DNA of 29,737 nucleotides from Endotrypanum monterogeii (Eukaryota; Euglenozoa; Kinetoplastea; Trypanosomatida; Trypanosomatidae): NCBI GenBank assembly GCA_000333855.2, contig CM007332.1:106794-136530 (forward strand), written 5' to 3'. Below the pieces are notes generated by a model. It was not told the origin of the DNA. It worked only from the letters and a program-made list of their open reading frames with translations, and searched no databases. Each line of letters starts with the position of its first letter. The first letter of the stretch is position 1. Below are positions 8,901 to 15,397 of the stretch, piece after piece. The position numbers and the translations under genes are program-made.

Positions 8901-11601
8901 TAACGCAACCCCCATTCCTACCTCCGGGCAGCGTGAGGGAAGCAGCGCGAGCAACAGCAGCAGCAACAGCAGTGCGCCGATGCTGGGATACAGTCACCTG
9001 AAGCCGCTGAAGGAGACACCACCTGACGCCGTGGACGTCAACGGCGACTCTCAAAATTCCAGTAACCTTGACGAAACCCCCGCCGCGTCTGCTGCGGATG
9101 TCGCCGACTCATCCCCATCAGACACCAGCAGCGCTGAGAGCAACACAGCGACACCGTCCCCCACGTTTCTCTGGAGCGGTCAGCGTCCTCTGCCGGTGCC
9201 ACCGCCCATGTCAACAATTGACAGCTTCACCCCACGGGACCCAATAGACGAGTCTTGCCCACCATCGGCGGCAGGAGCAGCGGCATTCCCCCCAATGTCT
9301 CACGGCACCCGCAAAGAGGTGGCGCTGGACGTCGCCAGTGAGAAAGGGAGTGACGAGGACGCTGCTGTGGACGCACAGGCAAGCAGCAGCCCCGGGACTC
9401 TCTCGAAGCGCCACACAGCCGAAGTGGCGCTGCAGCGCGGTGCATGCACGCAGTGGCCGTCTTCGACGCACACCTCTGCTTCCCACCCGAATATCTTCTC
9501 ACGGGTGTGTGTTCCACTTATCGAGGGATATCTAAGCCATTGGTCGCGGCTGATGCATGGGGACGACATGGCAGTGCACACGGCAGCGGAGCATATTCTC
9601 GATATCCGAGAAACAGAGGCAGCATCGGCGACCGCCACGTACCGCGCCGGCTCTGGATCGGAAAGAAGCGACGACGCCACACCTTCAGCAAGCACCCGCC
9701 GATGGCCCATGGTGCAGCAGCGAGTCAGCAAGCTACTGAGAGCCGAAGAGGCGGCAGCAGCGGCAGCAGCCATGTGGCGGCGGCAGCGGCGCCTGCGAAG
9801 CACTGCTAGTGCGATAGTGCGAGTGGCGCGGCAACTAATGGCCACAGCGGTACTTCGGGGCAACATGAGTGAATACGGGCAACTGATGTGGGATATTTCT
9901 CTGTCCGAGGTCGAGCCCTCGAGAATCGCGGGCCGCATCCCCACACGGGGCAACAGCTGCCAACCGACACAAACTGTCCGCAGAGACGCAGCGAGGGCCT
10001 GTGCAGTTGTTGACCTCAGGGACAGCGACGATGCCCGAGTAGCGCGCCTTTCTCGTGGCTGCTCTGTTGCCATGCTCTCGGCAGATGATGTGGATTCCCT
10101 TCTTGCCGCGACGCAAGCAACCTCAAGTAGAGTCTTGGTGAATACAGCGCATGTGGCGAAACATATGTGGTCCTCCGATGACAATGCCCTCTCAACGTGT
10201 GCGTCGCGGCGCCTATTGTGTGCAGAGGATCGCTCTGGTCTCGGCCCTGCGATGCTGACGAGCAAAGCAGCGCTGAGCGAAACAGTGCATGCGCTCCTCC
10301 GCCACATCAACAGAGGAGCGACGACGCCTGCTCACAACTCGCTAGATGAGTACCTCTCGTGTGCCCTCAACGTTTCGGTGGACTCTATCAATGTCCCTCG
10401 CGGCTCTCGTGATAGAGGCGCAGCAGCCACACTGCAGCTCACGAGTGTGTACGTGTGGGTGAGTGCAGAGAACGACGACGGCGGTGCCGAGTGCCCCTCT
10501 CTCTCTCCGGGAGCCGTGGCGGGTGCAAACAGTGACAGCGCGGCAGCGCTTGCCCACCTTTTTCGGTGTGAGAGGGAGCGGTGGCTCGTGTCCATCATGC
10601 TGCCTCCAGTCGCTTTGACTGCAATGGAAACCTCAGCGGATGTGGGGGCCAGCCGAAATGGGCAGTCGCCATGGCGACAGCCCAACGCAAGCCGGCGTGC
10701 TGGGAAGCGTCGTCGCAGCAGTGTGGATTATCCCCCTGCAATGGAGGATACCAACACCATCACGTGGCTGGGCGACGTGGATATGGACCCACACAAGACC
10801 TCTCCCCCATATTCAGCAGAAACTGTGGCTCGATTGTTTCAACGAGACAACTTTACCTGGGTGCCAGTGGTGCCCTTTGCAGTGTCGCCGCCGATGCACA
10901 GGGGTGGTGCGGACAGCTCTGAGGCTCACACCCTTCCCCTCACCACCCGCATCACCCTCTATGCGTGTGGTACACAAGTATTGCCGCGGCTGCGTGTGCG
11001 GCGAAACGGCGGGATGAAGTCTGCACAGCAGCTCAGAATCCCCACGACGTCGGGCGGCCACGCGAACGTAAAACAGGTGACGGCCACGCAGGAATCAACG
11101 CGAATGCCTGCCATGTCCCACGCACACTACACAGCCCTCCTCGCTATCGATCTCGGGGAACCGCAGTACATTGAGAGGTCGCGGCGTGTGTTCACCGCGA
11201 TCGCCGAGAGCCACGTCGCGTACACGACGGCGTCCTGTGCGCGTGACTCGGCAACATCGAGGGAGTGGAACAATCATCCGGCAGGAGTACTTGAACAGAA
11301 TTGCGTGGAAGGCGTACTCATGTGTCTGCTCTGCCCCCCTGGACAGGTGGTGGACACCGTCTCTGCAGCAGCCCAGCTCGAGAGTTTGTTCTGGTGTGTT
11401 TGGCACCTTCAACACGGCACAGGCGACGCGGGGGATGACACCACCACCAAGCCCCTCACAACCTCCGCACCAGTTGTGGTCATTGTAGAAACTGTGTATG
11501 GAGACACAGAAGGGGCGCAGGATGCTATGAAGGTGGGGATGCAGACGTTGCTGTCCACTTACATACAGCAGGTGATGGTAGTGTTGGCTGGAGACGAGTG
11601 A
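5959..11601 (+). CDS. SAC3/GANP-family protein, probable TREX-2 mRNA-export scaffold
   Basis: The start is the ATG at 5959 (1880 residues); the frame is open further upstream only through the TG repeat and has no ATG there. The SAC3/GANP domain spans about residues 57-430. It opens with a Met-Cys motif followed by Arg/Glu-rich sequence (GMCGGDPAQRERREDFEY, about 63-80), then a Ser-Ala-Ala segment and LEKSMHFLVEHYL near 130. The family hallmark LWDRFRGIR follows at about 161-169, and then a long helical region. In other eukaryotes SAC3 scaffolds TREX-2, which links transcription and mRNA export at the nuclear pore; that role here is inferred. A conserved-looking block continues at about 635-705, flanked by acidic stretches. 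A disordered Ser/Pro/Ala-rich middle contains a 9-Ala run at 802-810. An ordered C-terminal part, about 1190-1880, has hydrophobic strands and helices that I cannot assign firmly. Total length resembles animal GANP (about 1980) rather than yeast Sac3 (about 1300). Confidence 0.9.
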   Translation: MQGAQVSDLQHQQGHPPGTAEAPPVTYSDANVAAVLSLSPFSEISKLRDDWRPKPLIRGRYSGMCGGDPAQRERREDFEYIVITSAPSTSPQTLGSASGQRYAWGQVEAFSRSAAGKTIDPARQRTPLALEKSMHFLVEHYLRVPHTPLVYTEPFRIWGYLWDRFRGIRTTWGPQLPPSNVSLQGYVDSESHRILSPEELHRESYRRVRWLEFTVAALAVGGAYLCCSPEGCQRFMQDKKQFLESMSQCFTDLTVFYRAEQRHRNAEFFSVLLLLYGLQQELKVEDRSSFCCFHTVIVNGEPRPCPENTAESVNLAQVYRELEKQPYMLETQPVRVALELIHCWAARQWFRFFDVCKSVRMTPLQRAVVFQSFTYCRYRAVLDLVLPNYYVYPKLRVRHTLPITELADQLMMHHDHCLEFLKRMGLGAQLELKTPQQQPRNAPSFAASDPSAPALQAAVTPTTASPISEKDGWYLNLCHPNSDPLITADELEKRCENKRVLFFPTDPTFFGFHVSHEAYRRFPDAKGFPNTGTANDGDSFLSTGGGQPVGRGAVRSPPGLDPRAAPQSRRSATAAGRGDSQWDSEGEEFYMDEYCSEGEPDEEKDAYSRGGEEHNSPPQRRSTASPATATAPCNGKEKHLLRQLGCPVNLMEVLEIYCPPYNSDVAALRLSDVGEEFFTTLPKHRAEMLRRCYQMRRHGVHRKWVSRDDDSTPAVSDEEMLDWAEGMERESVSTASSFFDDTDDEDMYDEEDGEGETRLDAAAAPRPLDPTVPPSRDGALTLEVINESRKLVAAIRNNPLYAAAAAAAAAEGAEKNQCEGRESLDVRGAAASTVVTGGSPQTSSPEPFSPTPRTMGKQTLPPTGSDSCVVAESQTTTATLPTQRHRDFNDVGVAVQTASQDRTRNAEKKKSTQQHIRDREEAAEAMVPHQHPQRHKSTVPPPSVARPLHELDRDIPKPFAPATSNMFTPGKRKPAFVSETDNATPIPTSGQREGSSASNSSSNSSAPMLGYSHLKPLKETPPDAVDVNGDSQNSSNLDETPAASAADVADSSPSDTSSAESNTATPSPTFLWSGQRPLPVPPPMSTIDSFTPRDPIDESCPPSAAGAAAFPPMSHGTRKEVALDVASEKGSDEDAAVDAQASSSPGTLSKRHTAEVALQRGACTQWPSSTHTSASHPNIFSRVCVPLIEGYLSHWSRLMHGDDMAVHTAAEHILDIRETEAASATATYRAGSGSERSDDATPSASTRRWPMVQQRVSKLLRAEEAAAAAAAMWRRQRRLRSTASAIVRVARQLMATAVLRGNMSEYGQLMWDISLSEVEPSRIAGRIPTRGNSCQPTQTVRRDAARACAVVDLRDSDDARVARLSRGCSVAMLSADDVDSLLAATQATSSRVLVNTAHVAKHMWSSDDNALSTCASRRLLCAEDRSGLGPAMLTSKAALSETVHALLRHINRGATTPAHNSLDEYLSCALNVSVDSINVPRGSRDRGAAATLQLTSVYVWVSAENDDGGAECPSLSPGAVAGANSDSAAALAHLFRCERERWLVSIMLPPVALTAMETSADVGASRNGQSPWRQPNASRRAGKRRRSSVDYPPAMEDTNTITWLGDVDMDPHKTSPPYSAETVARLFQRDNFTWVPVVPFAVSPPMHRGGADSSEAHTLPLTTRITLYACGTQVLPRLRVRRNGGMKSAQQLRIPTTSGGHANVKQVTATQESTRMPAMSHAHYTALLAIDLGEPQYIERSRRVFTAIAESHVAYTTASCARDSATSREWNNHPAGVLEQNCVEGVLMCLLCPPGQVVDTVSAAAQLESLFWCVWHLQHGTGDAGDDTTTKPLTTSAPVVVIVETVYGDTEGAQDAMKVGMQTLLSTYIQQVMVVLAGDE

Positions 11602-11686
11602 CGCTGCGAACCCTCCCCTTCCCCGCACACAGTCACCAACCCCTCTTCGGCCCTTGTATTTCCTCTTTTTGATGTCGTTGCTGTTA

Positions 11687-11722
11687 CATATATATATATA
11701 TATTATATTATATATATATATG
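11687..11722. repeat. (TA)n microsatellite, interrupted
   Basis: Two TA runs are separated by short TTA interruptions. They lie in the predicted 3' UTR of the SAC3-like gene. Confidence 0.85.
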
Positions 11723-11926
11723 TATTCCGAAGGGTGTTCGAGGTATTTAAAATTAAAAAAATACGGAGCACTACTATGGCGACTCTGTATGAGGAAGAAA
11801 GCGGCAGCGGCAGCGCCGATTGATCCTGAGCGACGCGATGCTGAGAGAACAGCGAAGTCACGAGTGTAGTGAAAAGAGAGAAGCGGAGAGGTAGCAAACG
11901 GTAGCAACCCGAGTCCTAGTGTCTCA

Positions 11927-12016
11927 GTCTCTTTCTGCCCCCACCCCACCCCCTTTTTTTTTCTATATTATGCAATCCACTTATATGCACACACACACAC
12001 ACACACACGCATGCAG
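11927..12016 (+). promoter_or_regulatory. Predicted spliced-leader acceptor of the Vma12-like gene
   Basis: A C/T tract with a run of T (11927-11965) is followed by a (CA)n stretch. The first AG after the tract is at 12015-12016, with another at 12023-12024. No ATG lies between 12017 and the gene start at 12086, so either AG gives a clean 5' UTR of about 60-70 bases. Confidence 0.5.
11988..12008. repeat. (CA)n microsatellite
   Basis: A CA run of about ten units lies between the pyrimidine tract and the first AG upstream of the gene at 12086. Confidence 0.9.
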
Positions 12017-12085
12017 TGACATAGGCTCCGGCACTGTCGGCACACACACACAATTTTGCTTCCTCGCTTTCTGTTAACGTGATCA

Positions 12086-13924
12086 ATGGTGCACGTGCGG
12101 CTCATCACCCCGGCGCTCGCTCAGCTGTTGGATGCAGCAGCCAACGAGCATGCAGCTGAGGAAACCCTGCGTGAATTTATGAAAGAACGACTCTGTGCAC
12201 TCGTTCATACACAGTCGCCGTCACAGCTGGAGAACGCCCTGTGGATATACCTAGTAGCTCAGCAGCAGCTGCTTCCGAAAGCGGTGTCCGACACCCAAAC
12301 ACCGAATGTGGAGCTCGAAGCAAACAAAGACATGCCAGAATCGCGGACGACCCAGGACAACGCAGGCTGCCTTCTACCGCCGTCCCTCCACCTGCCCGAG
12401 TGCGTGACGTGCATCAGTGACGCCGTGCGCTGGTACTGTGGGGAGTCTTCCAGCTGTGCCCTTCCCCCGATAGTCGATGCCTCACACACTGCCTCCACCG
12501 CGTCGCAGGGAACTCAGCCGCGGCATCCAAGCCAGAGGGCTATCCCCTACCTTAAGCAAGAACCCCGAGCATTGCCGGTAGAGCAGCCGGGGGCCCTCAT
12601 CGATGAACTCCTTCGACACCGCCAGCAGCCGACCTCATCCTCGGCACCACAACGACCATCACCGATGCAACATCAGCAGGAGGCGACCCAGCACCTCAAA
12701 CAAGTGTGTGGGCCACTTGCCACAGTGCAGTTGGCCATCGATGCACTCACCCAGGCAAAGCATGCCTCCGTACTCCTGCAGCCTCGCACGCTTCTTCTTC
12801 TTGTGCGCGACCTCGTTGCTCTCTGGAGTCTCGTCTTTCTCTGCAAACAGCTGAAGCGCCACCAATTGCAAAAGGAACGTCTGCTGACGGGCACGACCAT
12901 CGCACCTGTTGGGGCTGGCGACCGTAAGCGTGGGCGTATGGAGAAGGCACGGTATCCAGACAGCACACACTCCAATCGAAAGCCCAATATACAAACTACA
13001 GATAGCGAGCCCATCACAACTTGCTTTCACGACTATGATCTACTGCTTCCCTGGGACTTGGTCCAGCGTGTACTGTCGCCGTCGCCTGTGGCCATGGAAA
13101 CTATAGCAGCGCAGTGTCGAGCCATGGAAAAAAAGGCCGGTGAAAGCACGTCTGCGACCTCGGCAGCGGCGCATGCGCCTTTCTCCATCATCATAAATCC
13201 TGCCGTAACGGACCTGGGCGACAACCCATATCGACTCCGAAAGAATGCGCGCATCGACGCCATCGACAAAGCCGCCGCGCAGTACTACTACGCGGTGCTG
13301 TCCAGTGGCGCGCACGGGCAGACAGGTGTGGACTACCGAAGCCCACCGACAGCCGCCTCCGCTGCGTTGGCCGCGACCCACCAAGAGACGCTGCGCTGCG
13401 CATTGACAGCTGTGGACGTTGGTGAATACGGTGTGCTCGACCCGTCCCGCATGAGCAAGTCATCCCTCCTGGGGTGCGTGGGCGGGTCACGGTTGGGTAG
13501 TGCCGTTTGCGAGTCGCCCGCCCGCTCGGAGGTGGCCGCGAAGTCGTATGCGCTATTCCTTCGGGATGCTTCGATTGGGTTTGACATACAAGTGATGTCC
13601 CTCACCGGCGCGGGGGTGGGCTACTACCTGGGCTACCTCAGCGGCCTGTCCCTGGAGTGGTGCACATGCTATGCGGTAGTCGGCCTTGTGACGATGATGC
13701 TGGTGGACGCTGTGCTGCTCATAATCCAGGTAGGGCGTCAAGATGAAGGGATACGGAAGGCTCGCCAGCGGATTCGTCGGCAGCGTGATAAAATAGAGAG
13801 GGAGGGCGAGAAGCTGGCACAATCGATGCAGGCCTCCGCGGGTCTCGTAGCTGTCGACGCAACTGAAGATGTCACCGCTTCGTCTCAGGGTGTGACGGAC
13901 CCCTTGACCAAAAAACGGCAGTAG
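12086..13924 (+). CDS. Two-span ER membrane protein, likely Vma12/TMEM199-like V-ATPase assembly factor
   Basis: 612 residues from the first ATG after the predicted acceptor. The C-terminal third resembles the Vma12/TMEM199 family, ER proteins that help assemble the membrane sector of the V-ATPase. A charged segment starting NPYRLRKNARID (about 380-405) is followed by a membrane hairpin: spans at about 501-523, with Gly-Tyr-Tyr-Leu-Gly, and 527-549, with an acidic Asp541 inside. A strongly basic helix comes next, at about 552-572. The protein ends in KKRQ, which fits the cytosolic KKXX dilysine signal for retrieval to the ER and suits a two-span protein with both ends in the cytosol. The N-terminal 370 residues exceed the size of typical family members (about 200 residues). 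They hold a Leu-rich hydrophobic helix at about 235-253 that is broken by Arg-Asp and is probably not a true membrane span. The family call rests on pattern resemblance and topology; an unrelated two-span ER protein is the main alternative. Confidence 0.85.
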   Translation: MVHVRLITPALAQLLDAAANEHAAEETLREFMKERLCALVHTQSPSQLENALWIYLVAQQQLLPKAVSDTQTPNVELEANKDMPESRTTQDNAGCLLPPSLHLPECVTCISDAVRWYCGESSSCALPPIVDASHTASTASQGTQPRHPSQRAIPYLKQEPRALPVEQPGALIDELLRHRQQPTSSSAPQRPSPMQHQQEATQHLKQVCGPLATVQLAIDALTQAKHASVLLQPRTLLLLVRDLVALWSLVFLCKQLKRHQLQKERLLTGTTIAPVGAGDRKRGRMEKARYPDSTHSNRKPNIQTTDSEPITTCFHDYDLLLPWDLVQRVLSPSPVAMETIAAQCRAMEKKAGESTSATSAAAHAPFSIIINPAVTDLGDNPYRLRKNARIDAIDKAAAQYYYAVLSSGAHGQTGVDYRSPPTAASAALAATHQETLRCALTAVDVGEYGVLDPSRMSKSSLLGCVGGSRLGSAVCESPARSEVAAKSYALFLRDASIGFDIQVMSLTGAGVGYYLGYLSGLSLEWCTCYAVVGLVTMMLVDAVLLIIQVGRQDEGIRKARQRIRRQRDKIEREGEKLAQSMQASAGLVAVDATEDVTASSQGVTDPLTKKRQ

Positions 13925-14499
13925 TCTACGGCGTCGTCATATCTTCGAATAAGTCAGTCAGGGGGTGGTATGGCAAAGCGGAAGAGGCAGGAAGCATGGA
14001 TGCGCTCGTGGGGGTGCACCATGAGACCAACCGGTGTGAAGATGTGCGTGATCAGCTAGGCGGCCACTTATAAAGTCCGACAGTCGAATGGGGTCAAGGG
14101 TGGAAGTAGAGGACCCTTTTTTTTTTTTTGCGACTTGATCCATCATTGCCGTAGTGCACATCCACCGGTGCCTCGGCACCACACACTGTTCCGAAGTACA
14201 AGTGATGAGCCAAAAAAAAAAAGCAAGAGGGGGCGGGTATAGGTGTTACCGGTCGATGGACGATGGACTGTGGATCACATCCGTCTCCATGGTCCTGAGC
14301 CTCTCCCGCGCTTCCATCGAACCCTGGTGCGCTTTCTCGACTGCAGCGCCAAGTCGCAAGGAGGAGGTCATGACTTGCTTTGGAGAGGAAAAAAAGGGGG
14401 GGCGATGATTACTTGTGTTCGACTGCCCTCAAAGCGTGAACGGGAATCACGAGCTCAAACAGTCGCTGTTTCTGTGACGGAAGACACACCAAAACACAC

Positions 14500-14504
<5 letters not shown>

Positions 14505-14557
<53 letters not shown>
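14505..14557. repeat. (TA)n tract flanked by CA and TG
   Basis: About 22 AT units are preceded by CA-rich and followed by TG-rich sequence, making the block largely self-complementary. It lies 60 bases before the assembly gap. Confidence 0.9.
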
Positions 14558-14565
14558 AGTTAGTT

Positions 14566-14613
14566 GTTACGTTAGTACGTACGTACGACGAACGTACGAA
14601 CGTACGACGTAAC
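14566..14613. repeat. ACGT-rich palindromic segment at the gap edge
   Basis: Overlapping ACGT/TACG units are bounded by GTTACGT (14566-14572) and its exact reverse complement ACGTAAC (14607-14613). The segment is nearly made of self-complementary words and ends five bases before the N run. Confidence 0.75.
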
Positions 14614-14618
14614 GAGAC

Positions 14619-14638
14619 NNNNNNNNNNNNNNNNNNNN
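14619..14638. other. Assembly gap, 20 N
   Basis: Twenty unspecified bases, probably a placeholder of arbitrary size. Dinucleotide repeats lie on both sides, so missing or collapsed repeat sequence is likely. Confidence 1.
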
Positions 14639-14734
14639 ACTACTTTCGTCATAGAAGTACCACCACTACCACCACACTACTTCTACCCTAAAAACTAACT
14701 TTTTTATTTTTAGGTAACAATTACGTATCGCTCT

Positions 14735-14790
14735 ACACACACACACACACACACAATAGTATATATATATATATATATATATATACATGT
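14735..14790. repeat. (CA)n and (TA)n tracts after the gap
   Basis: A CA run (about 14735-14754) is followed by a TA run (about 14759-14785) and a short TG-rich stretch, mirroring the arrangement before the gap. Confidence 0.9.
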
Positions 14791-14843
14791 GTGTATATGT
14801 TTTTCTTGATTTGGCGCAAACCACACAAATCGGGAACAAGAGC

Positions 14844-14966
14844 ATGAGTGGAGGATCGCGGTCGTTCGCCCGTTTACACTATTGCGAGCACCACCACCAC
14901 CACCAGCTGCCTTCGGAAGCCCTTTCTGATCACATTTCGTTTGCCTGTCTTCCCCTCTTCACTTAA
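14844..14966 (+). other. Small ORF, 40 codons, uncertain
   Basis: An ATG at 14844 opens a 40-codon frame ending in TAA, with five consecutive His codons in its middle. It lies upstream of the strong acceptor at 15088-15089, so it would not be on the mature myotubularin mRNA if that site is used. It may be chance. Confidence 0.15.
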
Positions 14967-15040
14967 ACGATCGAACCCGCACCTTTCTCAAGTGAAAATA
15001 AAAAAGGGGGAGCGCACAGAGGAATACACGAATGCTCATC

Positions 15041-15089
15041 TTCTGGCCTCTTTTTTTTTTTTTTCATATTTCCCTCCTCCTTTCGGCAG
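15041..15089 (+). promoter_or_regulatory. Predicted spliced-leader acceptor of the myotubularin gene
   Basis: A C/T tract including at least 14 T, then TTTCCCTCCTCC and GGCAG with the AG at 15088-15089, is the strongest acceptor-like signal in the window. The 308 bases from here to 15398 contain no ATG, which supports both this acceptor and the chosen start. Confidence 0.7.
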
Positions 15090-15397
15090 GTGCTTTCACT
15101 GTATATATATTTTTTTTGGGGGGGGTGGGGAAGGGAGAGAGCTGTTGGTTGAGTGTACGCGCGGTGGGTGCAGATCAAGTCGTCATCTGCAGCCGAATAA
15201 ATCTCTCATTCCCGCTGCATCTGGCGTCTCTAACCTGACGCCGTCACTCACCCTTCCTCTGGTCTACGTCATCGCGCCCCGCTCGCTTCACGCTTTCGCT
15301 GCTTGCATATATCGACGCACGTTTCCCCCCATTCCCCCCCCCCACACACACACACACACCCGATTCCCTTTGATCCTTTTTTTCTGCTGTTGGAGGT

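Larger units (their letters stand above)
11602..12085. other. Spacer between the SAC3-like gene and the Vma12-like gene
   Basis: It contains a (TA)n tract around 11687-11722, a pyrimidine-rich tract at about 11927-11965 and a (CA)n tract at 11988-12008. Small frames across it are AT-repeat translations and are not credible genes. Confidence 0.75.
13925..15397. other. Long spacer with assembly gap before the myotubularin gene
   Basis: 1473 bases lie between the Vma12-like stop and the myotubularin ATG. The first part (13925-14460) is moderately GC-rich with A and T homopolymers and a small perfect hairpin at 14167-14180 (six paired bases each side). Then come a long (TA)n run, an ACGT-rich palindromic segment, 20 N, more CA and TA repeats, and a strong T-rich acceptor tract. 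No frame has convincing codon bias. A 40-codon ATG frame sits at 14844-14966. I looked for a C/D snoRNA (GTGATGA near 14201, CTGA near 14295) but found no supporting terminal stem. Confidence 0.7.

Noticed and set aside
9300..10310. 336-codon frame on the minus strand
   Set aside because: It lies antisense inside the SAC3-like gene. GC-rich third positions on one strand suppress stops on the other, and the protein has no recognisable features.
11095..11949. 284-codon minus-strand frame over the end of the SAC3-like gene and the spacer
   Set aside because: It includes a translation of the TA repeat (Ile-Tyr run) and is antisense to a clear gene.
14201..14300. Possible C/D snoRNA (GTGATGA box and CTGA box)
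   Set aside because: There is no terminal stem joining the boxes and no clear C' or D' box. Both short motifs are expected by chance.
13925..14460. Possible SIDER-type degenerate retroposon in the spacer
   Set aside because: Length and position would suit, but I could not recognise the conserved retroposon signature or a terminal poly-A with target duplications.
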